Of a stretch of 64,000 nucleotides of DNA, positions 1 to 10,032 are shown piece by piece (the first letter of the stretch is position 1; each line of letters starts with the position of its first letter). The translations under genes were made by a program, and so were the position numbers. The DNA is taken from NCBI GenBank assembly GCA_036644995.1, contig JAVXOZ010000003.1:68241-132240 (forward strand), given 5' to 3'. The stretch is from Cryptoclostridium sp036644995 (lineage in GTDB: Bacteria; Bacillota; Dehalobacteriia; UBA7702). Below the pieces are notes generated by a model. It was not told the DNA's origin. It made no database searches and saw only the letters and a program-made list of their open reading frames with translations.

Positions 1-2
1 TT

Positions 3-668
3 TTTACATCTATTAAAAAGATGACGATTGTAACGCCATCACAATGGCTTGGTGACTTAGTTAACGAGTCTTTTTTAAGTAAATATGAAGTTGAGGTTAT
101 ACCAAATGGAATAGATTTGTCGGTATTTAAACCATCTGATAGTGCTTTTCGTATAAAAAATAAACTTGAAAATATGAAAATAATACTTGGAGTTGCGAGT
201 GTTTGGGGTACAAGAAAAGGGCTTAATGATTTTATAAAACTATCAAAAATGCTTGATGATAATTATAAAATTATTTTAGTTGGACTAAAAGAAAATCAGT
301 TTAAAACATTACCTAAAGAAATATTAGGCATCTATAGAACAAATAATGTTACAGAACTTGCAGAAATCTACACTATGGCAGATGTGTTTGTAAATCCAAC
401 ATATGAGGATAATTTTCCAACAACTAACTTGGAAGCACTTGCTTGTGGCACACCGGTAATTACATACAAAACAGGTGGGAGTCCGGAAAGCTTAGATGAA
501 ACTTGCGGTTTGGCTGTTGAAAAAGGAAATATAGATATGTTATATGAAAGTATTTTTAAAATTTGTGAAAAAAAACCATTTTCATCAGAAGCGTGTATTG
601 CAAGAAGCAAGATGTTTGATAAAAACCGGAGATTTAATGAATATATTGATATATATGGGGTGAAATAA
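3..668 (+). CDS. GT4-type glycosyltransferase, 5'-truncated by window edge
   Basis: C-terminal part of a GT-B fold retaining glycosyltransferase. The frame is open to the left edge, upstream of the first ATG at 21, so the gene begins outside the window. Visible family features are the VIPNGIDLSVF linker entering the nucleotide-sugar domain, and the donor-binding region EDNFPTTNLEALACGTPV with the E-x7-E spacing typical of GT4 enzymes. It presumably transfers a sugar from a nucleotide donor onto the lipid-linked repeat unit of the polysaccharide made by this locus. The linkage cannot be predicted. The next gene starts one base after its stop, so the two are probably cotranscribed. Confidence 0.85.
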   Translation, partial: FTSIKKMTIVTPSQWLGDLVNESFLSKYEVEVIPNGIDLSVFKPSDSAFRIKNKLENMKIILGVASVWGTRKGLNDFIKLSKMLDDNYKIILVGLKENQFKTLPKEILGIYRTNNVTELAEIYTMADVFVNPTYEDNFPTTNLEALACGTPVITYKTGGSPESLDETCGLAVEKGNIDMLYESIFKICEKKPFSSEACIARSKMFDKNRRFNEYIDIYGVK

Positions 669-669
669 G

Positions 670-1196
670 ATGTTTATTCTTACAAGAAAAATATTAAAAA
701 TACCGTTGCTTGGTGTAATAGGTAAGGCTTTTAGTATTATTTCTACTAAAAAATATATGCAGTATTTCACTTGGTATATTAAGCGTTTAGGAATAAAGGT
801 ATTGGGTATGCCAAAATATATTGCATCAGATGTTTATTTTGATGGAAACAATTATAGTAAAATAACTTTAGGTGATAACATAACAATTTCTCGAGAAGTT
901 ATGCTATTAACCCATGACTATTCAATAACAACTGTATTTGCTTCCATAGGCAAAAGAATTGAGCGTGGTGAAGGCGAAATATATTTTTCTAATAATATTA
1001 CAATAGGAAATAATGTTTTTATGGGTGCAAGAACATCAATATTGCCAAATACTGTTATAGGAGATAATTTTATTATTGGCGCCTGTAGTGTTATGTAAGG
1101 TAGAGTTCCTAATAAAGCATAATTATCGGTAATCCGGCAAAAATTATTGGCAAAACTACTGAGCAAACAAACATTTTGAGATTAAAGATTATTTAA
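670..1196 (+). pseudogene. Left-handed beta-helix O-acetyltransferase, frameshifted near the C-terminus
   Basis: The first 142 codons encode a maltose-O-acetyltransferase-like hexapeptide-repeat protein, with helix turns such as ITIGNNVFMGARTSILPNTVIGDNFIIGA. The frame stops at 1098, just before the usual GNPAK loop. That loop is present but displaced: 1116-1130 reads VPNKA in the original frame, then a shifted frame gives IIIGNPAKIIGKTTEQ and ends at 1194-1196. At least two small indels, near 1095-1115 and at about 1130, separate the parts. Either the gene is decaying or the contig has errors here. An intact version would acetylate a sugar in the polysaccharide, probably like the intact homologue at 5143. 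Confidence 0.8.
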
Positions 1197-1230
1197 CCGA
1201 ATAAATGTGTGGATTGAAGGAAGTAATCAT

Positions 1231-2355
1231 ATGAAAAAATTATTATATATATCATTAACAGATATTTCAAATAAAAATGATGGCGTTTGGAAAAAAATTT
1301 CCAATCAGCTTGATGAATTTGAAAATTATTTTAATACTTATTTTATTGGGTATTCAAAGTCTGATATAACATTTTGTAATAACGGAAATGAGAAAATATT
1401 AAAAAATTTAAGTAAAAAGCATCGTCGCTATAGATTACTTGAGGAAGCAATTAAATTGGTAAAATATGGTGATTTTTCATATGTTTATATAAGATTTATG
1501 TATTGTGATGGAGCATTTATAAAATTATTAAAAGCTATAAAAAAATGCAATTGTAAAATTATTATTGAAATCCCTACTTACCCTTATAAACAAGAGTCAA
1601 AAACAAATTACAAATTAAGAATATCGTATTATCTTGATTGTATATATAGGCATTTACTTAAAAAATATGTATCAAAAATAGCAACATTTTCCACAGATAA
1701 AGAAATTTTTTCAATCCCATGCCTAAATATTATGAACGGAATCAATGTTGATAGTATAAAGATAAAACATTGTATTAATTCTTCACAGCTAAATTTATTG
1801 GCTGTTGCCTCAATCGCTAAATGGCACGGATATGATAGATTAATTGAAGGAATTAACGATTATTATAGAAACGGTGGCACAAAAATGGTTGTATTTCATC
1901 TTGTAGGTGAAGGAGATGAAATACCAAAATACAAAAAATTTGTTGAAGAATATCATTTGCAAAACAATGTTCTTTTCCATGGCTTTAAATCCGGAAGTGA
2001 ATTAGATGATATGTATGATAAATGTGATATTGCAATTGCAAGCTTGGGGATGCACAGAATGAATATCTATTTAGCTAGTACTTTGAAAACAAGGGAATAT
2101 GCTGCTAAAGGAGCACCAATGGTAACATCCTGTGCCATTGATGCCTTTCCGGTTAATGAGTGTAACTATGTTTTAAAATTTCCAGAAGATGAATCAAATA
2201 TTGATGTAACTAAAATAATAGATTTTTATGATAACTTGATAAAAAAATATGGAACAGCGGAAAAGCTTGCGCAAACTATACGAAGTGATGCAAAAGAGAG
2301 ATGCGATATGTCTATTGTCATGAAACCAATAATTGAGTATTTTATAGGTAACTAA
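1231..2355 (+). CDS. Glycosyltransferase, GT4-like
   Basis: A 374-residue cytoplasmic glycosyltransferase. An upstream start at 1207 exists, but ATG 1231 follows a GGAAG ribosome-binding site at good spacing and begins MKKLLYISLTDIS, a normal first strand of a GT-B fold. The C-terminal half has HLVGEGDE, FHGFKSGSELDDMYDKCDIAIASLG and TLKTREYAAKGAPMV, the nucleotide-sugar-binding pattern of the GT1/GT4 group. It lies between the broken acetyltransferase and the polymerase gene and is as AT-rich as its neighbours. It presumably adds one residue of the repeat unit; the acceptor and donor are unknown. Confidence 0.8.
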   Translation: MKKLLYISLTDISNKNDGVWKKISNQLDEFENYFNTYFIGYSKSDITFCNNGNEKILKNLSKKHRRYRLLEEAIKLVKYGDFSYVYIRFMYCDGAFIKLLKAIKKCNCKIIIEIPTYPYKQESKTNYKLRISYYLDCIYRHLLKKYVSKIATFSTDKEIFSIPCLNIMNGINVDSIKIKHCINSSQLNLLAVASIAKWHGYDRLIEGINDYYRNGGTKMVVFHLVGEGDEIPKYKKFVEEYHLQNNVLFHGFKSGSELDDMYDKCDIAIASLGMHRMNIYLASTLKTREYAAKGAPMVTSCAIDAFPVNECNYVLKFPEDESNIDVTKIIDFYDNLIKKYGTAEKLAQTIRSDAKERCDMSIVMKPIIEYFIGN

Positions 2356-2390
2356 ACTATATTAAAGGAGTGGCTTGAAATAGTCTTTAA

Positions 2391-3860
2391 TTGTTTCAAG
2401 TACAAAATATAATGCAAAATTCTTTTCAACGCTATCAAAATTATGAACACTTTATTTCAATATGTATATTAAAATATATTGTTTTGTTTTTTTCTATTTA
2501 CTTAACATTTTTTATACATTGGAATTTAGTTTATAATGATGGTTTTAAATTGATGGTTTTAATTCCTTTAATTTTTGGTACATATTTTTTCTTTTCTAAT
2601 CTAAAAAAATATTTTTTAAATAGTATACCAATAACCTTTTTTATTATAGTTTTGTTTTTTAAATATTTAATAACTCCTTTTGTAATGACATGTGCTAATA
2701 ATTTTTCTGCAATGGCAAATGGGGCTTCAACGTTGTTGAGACAGCAACAACTTGGTACAAGTCTTATGCTTTATGAAATGGTTTGCATACTTATTGCTAT
2801 TGAAATATGTATTAAGGTTTTTCAAAAACAAAATAATAAGAAAATAATAACAACAAAAAAAGAAACATGTGATTATCCCAACACTGTGCTTGTTATTGCA
2901 ATTATTATTGGTATAGCGGCGCTATTTATTTTTCCTCAAATATTGCAAGATTTTAATTTTATATCCGTAAAAGAAGATATAAATGTTGCCAGTAGGAATA
3001 CTCTTGTATCAATATTAGCATATTTTTCTGAATTTGCTCAAATATTTCTATTTATTATTGTTGTGAAATATTGTTTGTACAAAAAAAATAATAATCGTAA
3101 ATATAGTATAGCTGCATTGCTCATAGTGGCATTACTAAATATTACATTGATGTGGACAGCTAACAGAATGACAATATTTCTTGGTGCCGGAACGACTTTA
3201 ACTATATTATTATATTATTTTCCTGAAAAGAGAAAGATATTTTTTATTTCTATTTTATCTTTATCTGTTTTTATGGTTATTTTACTATCAAGTTATAGAT
3301 TATATGGCACAGTTGGCGGCGAGATATCATCAGATTTTAGTAGTTATTTTAAAATTGATAAGATTTCTGAAACATTGCAATCCTATTTTGCAGGTCCGGA
3401 TTCGGTTGCGGGTGCAGTTGGCACAAAGGACTGCTTTGGAGCTTTAATTGGTTTTAAAACTTTTTTAAACGATTCGTTTTGTGGTGTAGCATTTGTACAA
3501 CAATTACCTATATTCCTTAATGATCGTGTAAATTCTACATTTTTTCTGTTTAATATGTTTGCTGCTAACGGCTACAATCCGGGATTTATTATTCCAATGA
3601 TAGGGCAAGGTTATATCTATTTTGGCTTTTTGTTTTCGCCTATTTTTTCAATTTTAAGCGTGGTGATTTTATTTTTATCCGAAAGAAAAGCTAAAACCTT
3701 TAATGATGTCGCAAATAAATATGTTTTTATTTATCTAACTTTTAATTTTGCGCTGTTCCCTATGTATAATTATACCCTTTTAATGCAGAATTTTTTTGGA
3801 AGATTTATTCCTCTGTTTATGATTGTTTGGCTGAATAAATATATTTATCTAAAAAGGTAA
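2391..3860 (+). CDS. Wzy-like polysaccharide repeat-unit polymerase
   Basis: A protein of about 489 residues made mostly of hydrophobic segments, with roughly ten or more predicted membrane spans and a larger loop in the second half (GGEISSDFSSYF through AGPDSVAGAVGTKD). This layout and the WTANRMTIFLGAGTTLTI segment fit the O-antigen/oligosaccharide repeat-unit polymerase group. Wzy enzymes join undecaprenyl-linked repeat units on the outer face of the membrane. The start is uncertain: TTG 2391 follows a stop directly, ATG 2412 is the alternative, and the best AAAGGAG (2364-2370) is about 20 bases before 2391. A Wzx-type flippase at 7663 supports a Wzx/Wzy-dependent pathway. Confidence 0.75.
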   Translation: MFQVQNIMQNSFQRYQNYEHFISICILKYIVLFFSIYLTFFIHWNLVYNDGFKLMVLIPLIFGTYFFFSNLKKYFLNSIPITFFIIVLFFKYLITPFVMTCANNFSAMANGASTLLRQQQLGTSLMLYEMVCILIAIEICIKVFQKQNNKKIITTKKETCDYPNTVLVIAIIIGIAALFIFPQILQDFNFISVKEDINVASRNTLVSILAYFSEFAQIFLFIIVVKYCLYKKNNNRKYSIAALLIVALLNITLMWTANRMTIFLGAGTTLTILLYYFPEKRKIFFISILSLSVFMVILLSSYRLYGTVGGEISSDFSSYFKIDKISETLQSYFAGPDSVAGAVGTKDCFGALIGFKTFLNDSFCGVAFVQQLPIFLNDRVNSTFFLFNMFAANGYNPGFIIPMIGQGYIYFGFLFSPIFSILSVVILFLSERKAKTFNDVANKYVFIYLTFNFALFPMYNYTLLMQNFFGRFIPLFMIVWLNKYIYLKR

Positions 3861-3880
3861 AAAGAAACGAGAAATGCTTA

Positions 3881-5119
3881 ATGAATGAAAAAATTTTAGT
3901 GATTGTGAATGCTTCTTATCCTTTTGACAATGGTGAATCATTTATGGAAAATGAGATTCCGTTTATCAAACAATTTGATAAAGTAATTATTTGTCCATGT
4001 AGTGTAGTTGATTTTAATCAAAAGAGAAAAATTAATAATAGTCTTGTTACGGTGTATCCATTACCAAATCCCGGCAGGTTAATTAAATTATTCAAGTATA
4101 TCAAATCAATATTTTATAAAATAACGATTGATGAAATATTATTATTAAAAAAGAATAAAAAATTGAATATGTATACTTTAAAAGAACTGCTTTCTTTTGT
4201 TTCTGTTGGGCAAACATCCTATAAAAAGATAAAAAAATATTTATTAAAAAATGGTATTAACAAAACAGATAATATTATATTTTATTCATATTGGATGAGT
4301 TTTCATGCTTATACAGGCTTATTGCTAAAAAATTCATTTCTAAATAGTAAAGCAGTTACAAGATGCCATGGATTTGATTTATATGAATACCAAAATAAAA
4401 ATAGTTATATTCCCCTCAGAAAATTAATATTAAATAATCAAAATATAGTGTTTTCAATTTCTTCTGATGGAAAAAATTATCTTGAAACTGAATATCCAAA
4501 TATTCAAAAAAATATTGAAATAAGCAGATTGGGCACTTTGGATAGAGGAATAAGAAAAGCCGCTGAAATGCGTAACCCATTTAAGATTGTTTCTTGCTCT
4601 AATGTTGTTTCGGTAAAAAGAGTAGATAAAATTGTTGATGCATTATCAAAAATAAAAAATATTAAGATTGAATGGACTCATTTTGGCAATGGGATATTGT
4701 TTGAAAATGTTAAGAAATATGCAGAAAAATGTTTAGACGAAAATATAAAATTTAATTTAAATGGTGCACTAAGCAACCAAGAACTTCAACAACAATATGC
4801 AAAAACAGATTTTGACGTTTTTATTAATGTTAGTGAATCCGAAGGTATACCTGTATCAATAATGGAAGCTATTTCTTTTGGAATACCTGTTATTGCAACT
4901 GATGTTGGTGGGGTAAATGAAATTGTTTATAATGACCAAAATGGTATTTTACTTGATAAAGATTTTTCTGATAATCAATTAATTGAAGCCATAAATAAAT
5001 TTGCTTTTATGCCCAATGATGAATACTTGAAATATAGAGATAACGCAAGAAATATTTGGGAAAAAAACTATGATGCAGAAAAAAATTATACCGAATTATT
5101 AAGCAAAATCAGCAAATAA
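3881..5119 (+). CDS. GT4 family glycosyltransferase
   Basis: A full-length 412-residue GT-B glycosyltransferase. The N-terminal domain begins with a beta strand (EKILVIVNASYPFDNGE). The C-terminal domain has the GT4 hallmarks: VSCSNVVSVKRVDKIVDAL, FNLNGALSNQELQQQYAKTDFDVFINVSESEGIPVSIMEAISFGIPVIATDVGG. SESEGIPVSIMEA is the donor-binding E-x7-E site. It follows the polymerase by 20 bases and precedes an acyltransferase by 23. It is probably one of the committed transferases assembling the repeat unit; specificity cannot be read from sequence. Confidence 0.88.
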   Translation: MNEKILVIVNASYPFDNGESFMENEIPFIKQFDKVIICPCSVVDFNQKRKINNSLVTVYPLPNPGRLIKLFKYIKSIFYKITIDEILLLKKNKKLNMYTLKELLSFVSVGQTSYKKIKKYLLKNGINKTDNIIFYSYWMSFHAYTGLLLKNSFLNSKAVTRCHGFDLYEYQNKNSYIPLRKLILNNQNIVFSISSDGKNYLETEYPNIQKNIEISRLGTLDRGIRKAAEMRNPFKIVSCSNVVSVKRVDKIVDALSKIKNIKIEWTHFGNGILFENVKKYAEKCLDENIKFNLNGALSNQELQQQYAKTDFDVFINVSESEGIPVSIMEAISFGIPVIATDVGGVNEIVYNDQNGILLDKDFSDNQLIEAINKFAFMPNDEYLKYRDNARNIWEKNYDAEKNYTELLSKISK

Positions 5120-5142
5120 ATATTTACATTAAGGAGAGTAAG

Positions 5143-5877
5143 ATGAGGTTTAAATCAAAAATCAAAAATATTTATTTTAGGATTAAAAGACGTATTTTTC
5201 CTAGATTATTTACAAGTGATGATATGTGTAAATATTTACAAGAAAATAATATTAAAGTTGGCAAGGAAACGAAATTTTTTGATGCCAGTACAACCTGTAT
5301 TGATGCTGGCAGACCGTGTCTGTTAGAAATAGGAGAATATTGTAAAATAACGGCTGGTGTTATTATTCTTACTCACGATTATAGTAGATCAGTATTGAGA
5401 AGAGTATATGGCGAAATATTAGGAGAAGCAAAAAAAACTATTATAGGAAATAATGTATTCATTGGAATGAACTCAATTATTTTGATGGGAACGCAAATTG
5501 GGAATAATGTTATCATAGGTGCAGGAAGCGTGGTATCCGGTATTGTTCGGGATAATGTAGTAATTGCGGGTAATCCTGCAAGAATTGTTAGAACTCTTGA
5601 AGAACATTATGAAGTTAGAAAAAAAAGAACTTTGCAAGAAGGTATTCAATACGCTAAAACATTTTATGAGTATAACAAAAGAATTCCAACGATAAAAGAA
5701 ATGGATCCTTTTTTTCCACTATTCTTGGAAAGAAATATCGATGTTGTAAATGAAAACAATCTTACTATTAGATTGAGTGGTGATAATTACGAAGAAATAG
5801 TGCATGATTTTTTAAATACCAAACCATTATTTGACGGGTATGAGGAATTTATTAAGTATTGTGGTTTACCTATTTGA
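5143..5877 (+). CDS. Hexapeptide-repeat acyltransferase
   Basis: A 244-residue left-handed beta-helix acyltransferase. Residues about 50 to 145 show the hexapeptide pattern (IGEYCKITAGVIILTHDYS, IIGNNVFIGMNSIILMGTQIGNNVIIGAGSVV) ending in the loop GNPARIVRTLEEH. The His in LTHDYS corresponds to the catalytic position in the maltose/galactoside acetyltransferase group. About 90 residues after the helix are unlike standard 185-200 residue family members and may bind the glycan. Acetyl-CoA-dependent O-acetylation of the polysaccharide is the likely role. An AAGGAG lies upstream of ATG 5143. Confidence 0.8.
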   Translation: MRFKSKIKNIYFRIKRRIFPRLFTSDDMCKYLQENNIKVGKETKFFDASTTCIDAGRPCLLEIGEYCKITAGVIILTHDYSRSVLRRVYGEILGEAKKTIIGNNVFIGMNSIILMGTQIGNNVIIGAGSVVSGIVRDNVVIAGNPARIVRTLEEHYEVRKKRTLQEGIQYAKTFYEYNKRIPTIKEMDPFFPLFLERNIDVVNENNLTIRLSGDNYEEIVHDFLNTKPLFDGYEEFIKYCGLPI

Positions 5878-5948
5878 TATAGCAATCCATAATAAACTAA
5901 AAAATATTAAAATAATAGTAGTTATACTATTGTAAAGGAAGTAACATT

Positions 5949-7655
5949 ATGCCGGGATTTTTTATAGTTAATAAATCAACAGAATTTAAAATTGCTAATT
6001 ATGATAACACAAGATGCTGTTATAATTCAATGAAATATGATAATTGGGATATTCAAAGAAATACTTTGAATAAATTTATTGATGATAAAATTTTTCTGCA
6101 AGATGAAAATTATATCATCATTACAGAGGGAGTCATTTTAAATAAAAAACAACTTCTTGAAAAATATAATTGTTCTAATTTGTTTGAACTTATTATTGTA
6201 ATGCAGAAAAACAAAACTGAATTTTATAAGGATTTTAGAGGTAGCTTTTCCGGTGCTATATATGATAAAAATAAACATGAATGGAATGTATATACAAATC
6301 ATTATGGCGATAATGCGATTTTTTATTATAACAATAATGGCATATCCATTATTGCCTCGGATATTAATTATATAATAAATTATCTTAAAAATAATCATAT
6401 AAAATATACCATGGATGAAAACGCATTATATTACATATTAACTTATGCATTCATGGGTGACGATTCAACTATCGTTTCTGAAATAAAAAGATTGGCGCCG
6501 GGATCAGTAATTACGTTAAATTACAATGGGTTATGTGAAATAAGAGAGTATTATCGACTTTCAAAAAATAAGTATAATCTTTCAAACTGGTCAGATGAAA
6601 AAATAGTAAATAGATTAGATGAGCTTTTCCGTAATGCTATAAAGTTAGAATATGATAAGGACTTAGAATATGGATACGAGCATTTATCAGATCTCAGTGC
6701 CGGTTTGGATTCAAGGATGAATGTGTGGGTGGCACATGAAATGGAATATCATAATATGACAAATATTACATATGCACAAACAGGTTCTGCAGATGAAAAT
6801 ATCCCAAAACAAATAGCAAAAGCCTTAAATACTAAACACATATTTTATTCATTGGATAATGCTGAATGTATCATGGATATTGATGGCAATGTGTTGATGA
6901 CCGGTGGAGCCGTTGCGTATTATACTATAACCGGAGGAAGAATAGTACTTGAGAATTTAGATAAAAATAAATTTGGTATTGAGCATACAGGACAAATAGG
7001 AGATGTTGTTATAGGAACATTTTTAAAGTCTCCAAGTGAATATACAAAAAATGTTGTTGGTGGAATGTATTCAGATGTGCTAAGTGGAAAAATCACCGAT
7101 AATCCCCTTGATAAATATGAAGATTATGAACAATATATGATGTATGTTCGTGGTTTTAGGGGAGCTCTTTCATCTCATTTTATTAGAAGAAATTTTGTTG
7201 AAGTTGCATCTCCCTTTTTAAATATTGAATTTTTAGAATTCTGTTTTAGTATTCCAATAGAAAAGAGAATTGGTCATAAAATATATTTTAAATGGGTGAA
7301 AACTAAATACCCACAGGCTGCAAAATTTATTTGGGGTGATAGTATGGTAAATCTATTTGCACCAAAATGGCTTAGTTTTTTATATAAAGTTATCTATAAA
7401 GGCCCCAATAAAATTTTAAGAATTTTTAAAAAAGATAACGCAAAACCTACAGGAATGAATCCGATGAATTATTGGTATTTAAAAAATAATAATTTGAAAA
7501 ATTATTTAGATTCATATTACAAAGATAATATTTCAAATCCTAAAATAAGTCAAAGTTTAAAGGAAGATATGCAGCATTTGTATAATTCAGATTCTGTTTT
7601 GAGTAAAGGTCAGGTTTTAACAGTGCTGTCTATCATAAAGCAATATTTTAGTTGA
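5949..7655 (+). CDS. Asparagine-synthase-like protein with degenerate amidotransferase half
   Basis: 568 residues in AsnB layout. The N-terminal ~190 residues resemble a class II glutamine amidotransferase fold, but the residue after Met is Pro (MPGFF), not the catalytic Cys2, so glutamine hydrolysis there is unlikely. From about residue 215 comes the ATP-pyrophosphatase domain with LSAGLDSR in place of the usual SGGxDS loop. Such proteins occur in glycan loci. An ATP-dependent amidation or ligation on a sugar, for example a uronic-acid carboxylate, is a plausible but unproven role, since this locus makes a uronic acid sugar. GGAAG precedes the ATG. Confidence 0.75.
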   Translation: MPGFFIVNKSTEFKIANYDNTRCCYNSMKYDNWDIQRNTLNKFIDDKIFLQDENYIIITEGVILNKKQLLEKYNCSNLFELIIVMQKNKTEFYKDFRGSFSGAIYDKNKHEWNVYTNHYGDNAIFYYNNNGISIIASDINYIINYLKNNHIKYTMDENALYYILTYAFMGDDSTIVSEIKRLAPGSVITLNYNGLCEIREYYRLSKNKYNLSNWSDEKIVNRLDELFRNAIKLEYDKDLEYGYEHLSDLSAGLDSRMNVWVAHEMEYHNMTNITYAQTGSADENIPKQIAKALNTKHIFYSLDNAECIMDIDGNVLMTGGAVAYYTITGGRIVLENLDKNKFGIEHTGQIGDVVIGTFLKSPSEYTKNVVGGMYSDVLSGKITDNPLDKYEDYEQYMMYVRGFRGALSSHFIRRNFVEVASPFLNIEFLEFCFSIPIEKRIGHKIYFKWVKTKYPQAAKFIWGDSMVNLFAPKWLSFLYKVIYKGPNKILRIFKKDNAKPTGMNPMNYWYLKNNNLKNYLDSYYKDNISNPKISQSLKEDMQHLYNSDSVLSKGQVLTVLSIIKQYFS

Positions 7656-7662
7656 GGTATAA

Positions 7663-8961
7663 ATGTCAAGTATAATTAGTCAAATCTATTCGTTGAAAAA
7701 TGCTTTAATTGAAAGAGGTTTTTTTCACATTATTATTAGCTCCTCACTGGTGAAAATAGTTAGTTTTATATCAGTTATGTTCTTGCCAAGGTTTTTATCC
7801 AAGGCTGATTATGGGTTGCTTACATATGTGGATAATATACTAAACTATGTTTTATTATTTAATGCAATTGGCATTTCAAATGCGACTTTAAAATATTGTG
7901 CAAAAGATGAGCCTAACGAAAATAAAAAAGGATATTTTATCGCCTCACTTATTATTGGTATTACTTTTGATTTATTGTTAATTGTGGTTTCAATTATTGG
8001 ATTTATTGTTATACCCTTTCCCTTTTCCGGTGCAAAGGTATTTCTTTTAGCAGCATCTTTTTTACCGCTTTTTTCTTTTTTATTTGAGGATATTCAAATT
8101 CTATTAAGGGCTTGTTTAGAAAATAAAAAATACTCCACAATATCATTTATTTATGCAGCGATTATGGTTGTGTTGCAAATATCAATGGCTTTTTTATGGC
8201 AACTGAAAGGTATCGTTATAGCAAGATATATTTCATTATTTGCGTGTATTTTTTTTGGGTATGTTCTCATTAAAAATATAAAATTAATGAAAAGTAAAGC
8301 GATAATACCTCATAAAAATCAAATTATTCAGATGCTTAAATTTGGTATAGTAATGCTTGCTGCAAATTCAGTATCATTTCTAATGCAATTAAATGAAACA
8401 TTTATTATTGGACAAGTTTTAAAAGATGCCAATGCTTTAGCTGATTACAAGATTGCCTCCTATATTTTAACAATTTCATTGTTTTTATTACAATCAGTTG
8501 TTATCTTTATTTTTCCCTATTTTGTAAAGCATGCTGATGATAAAGAATGGATTTGGAATAAGTTTAAAAAAATATTTTTATTAAACGCAGCTATTATGAT
8601 TCCTATACATATTATTTTGTTCCTTTCCGCTAAATTATTTATAGTTATAATCTTTGGTGAAAATTATATTAATGCTGTTCCATTAATGAGAATGTTACTT
8701 GTTGCTTCTTTGGGACATGCCATTTTTAGAGGGATTACAGGAAATATTTTAGCAGGAATAGGTGAGGAAAAATTTAACTTGAGAATAAATATCTTTTTTA
8801 CTGTATTACATGCAATTGTAGATATCATCGCTATAAAACTATTTGGTTTAAACGGAGCTGCAATAGCATTAACTTTAGTTTATTTTACATCAGGTATAGT
8901 TATGATTTATCACCTAAGAAAAGTTTGTAAAACAACAAAGCCTAAAGTAATAGGAGTATAA
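7663..8961 (+). CDS. Wzx-like polysaccharide flippase
   Basis: A 432-residue integral membrane protein with about 12 predicted spans, no cytoplasmic enzyme domain, and the MOP/PST-type N-terminus (SSLVKIVSFISVMFLPRFLSKADYGLLTYVDNI). These proteins flip undecaprenyl-diphosphate-linked repeat units across the membrane for polymerisation by a Wzy-type enzyme, here probably the product of the gene at 2391. GAGGT lies just before the ATG. The gene ends two bases before the next start, so translation of the two is likely coupled. Confidence 0.85.
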   Translation: MSSIISQIYSLKNALIERGFFHIIISSSLVKIVSFISVMFLPRFLSKADYGLLTYVDNILNYVLLFNAIGISNATLKYCAKDEPNENKKGYFIASLIIGITFDLLLIVVSIIGFIVIPFPFSGAKVFLLAASFLPLFSFLFEDIQILLRACLENKKYSTISFIYAAIMVVLQISMAFLWQLKGIVIARYISLFACIFFGYVLIKNIKLMKSKAIIPHKNQIIQMLKFGIVMLAANSVSFLMQLNETFIIGQVLKDANALADYKIASYILTISLFLLQSVVIFIFPYFVKHADDKEWIWNKFKKIFLLNAAIMIPIHIILFLSAKLFIVIIFGENYINAVPLMRMLLVASLGHAIFRGITGNILAGIGEEKFNLRINIFFTVLHAIVDIIAIKLFGLNGAAIALTLVYFTSGIVMIYHLRKVCKTTKPKVIGV

Positions 8962-8963
8962 AT

Positions 8964-9971
8964 ATGGATATATTAAAAAGACAGTATTATCTGATCGACA
9001 TATTTAAATTTGCATTTGCGTGTTTAATAATCTTTTTACATATTAATTTTGGAGAAAATACTATTATTGATATTATTCGTTGTTTTTCTCATTTGGGGGT
9101 ACCTTTCTTTTTTGTTGTTTCGGGATTTTTTATGGGAAAAAAACTGGATAATAATAAATTAATAAATAAGTTTATTAAAAGATTACTATTACTTTTTTTA
9201 TTTTGGACAATATTATATTTTCCATTAATTATTCTCCCTGAAATATTCTCAGGGAAAAGTATAGTTACTGTATTAATAACCTATTTGCAACAACTTCTCT
9301 TTTTGGCTCCTTCTTATTTGTGGTATATTGTTGCATTAATAGTTGCGACATTGATTATATATTTGCTTAGAAATTTTAATTCTAAAATACAAATTACAAT
9401 CTATGTTTTATTGTATATTATTGGAACTTTAGGTAATAGTTATCGTGGGTACTTTTGCATTGATTATACACTGTATTATGACATATTTTTGACCACACGC
9501 AATGGACTTTTCTTTGCACCAATTTTTGTATTTATGGGCGTACTATTTAGTAAAAACAAAAGAAAATATAAGAATTTCAAAGAAATACCTATATTAACTA
9601 TACTTATAACTTTTGCTCTATTAGTATTTTACATCGTTGAATCATTTTTAATAAAAAATTATATAAATCCAAATGATGCAAGTATGTATTTTACATTACC
9701 ACTTTTATTATATTACATATTTAAAATAATAATTAGCATTGATATTAACTATAAATCAAACAATTTTATGTTCTTAAGGAATTCAAGTATAATTATTTAC
9801 TGTTCACAATTTGGTTTCATATTTGTTTATACATATATCTTAAAGAAAATATTAACAGTTAATCCATTATGTTTTGGTTTGCTTATTTATATTTTGACAA
9901 TATGTTCTGCTATCGTTTTAACATTTATTATAAAAAAAATTGACAATAAATTTTTAAATAAATTGATTTAA
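8964..9971 (+). CDS. Membrane acyltransferase, family 3 (OafA/WecH-like)
   Basis: 335 residues with about ten hydrophobic spans. The start YYLIDIFKFAFACLIIFLHINFG and the segment LGVPFFFVVSGFFMGKKL match the acyltransferase-3 family: RxxD near the start is replaced by YLIDIFKF, with the conserved His in FLHINF and the VSGF turn. Members transfer acetyl or other acyl groups to sugars at the membrane. It is probably a second, membrane-bound modifier of the polysaccharide. An ATAGGAG ribosome site precedes the ATG, and the same leader is repeated before the next gene. Confidence 0.82.
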   Translation: MDILKRQYYLIDIFKFAFACLIIFLHINFGENTIIDIIRCFSHLGVPFFFVVSGFFMGKKLDNNKLINKFIKRLLLLFLFWTILYFPLIILPEIFSGKSIVTVLITYLQQLLFLAPSYLWYIVALIVATLIIYLLRNFNSKIQITIYVLLYIIGTLGNSYRGYFCIDYTLYYDIFLTTRNGLFFAPIFVFMGVLFSKNKRKYKNFKEIPILTILITFALLVFYIVESFLIKNYINPNDASMYFTLPLLLYYIFKIIISIDINYKSNNFMFLRNSSIIIYCSQFGFIFVYTYILKKILTVNPLCFGLLIYILTICSAIVLTFIIKKIDNKFLNKLI

Positions 9972-10032
9972 TAGATTAATTTAATAGATTAATGATAAAT
10001 ATGAAAATATTACCAATAATAGGAGTATAAAT

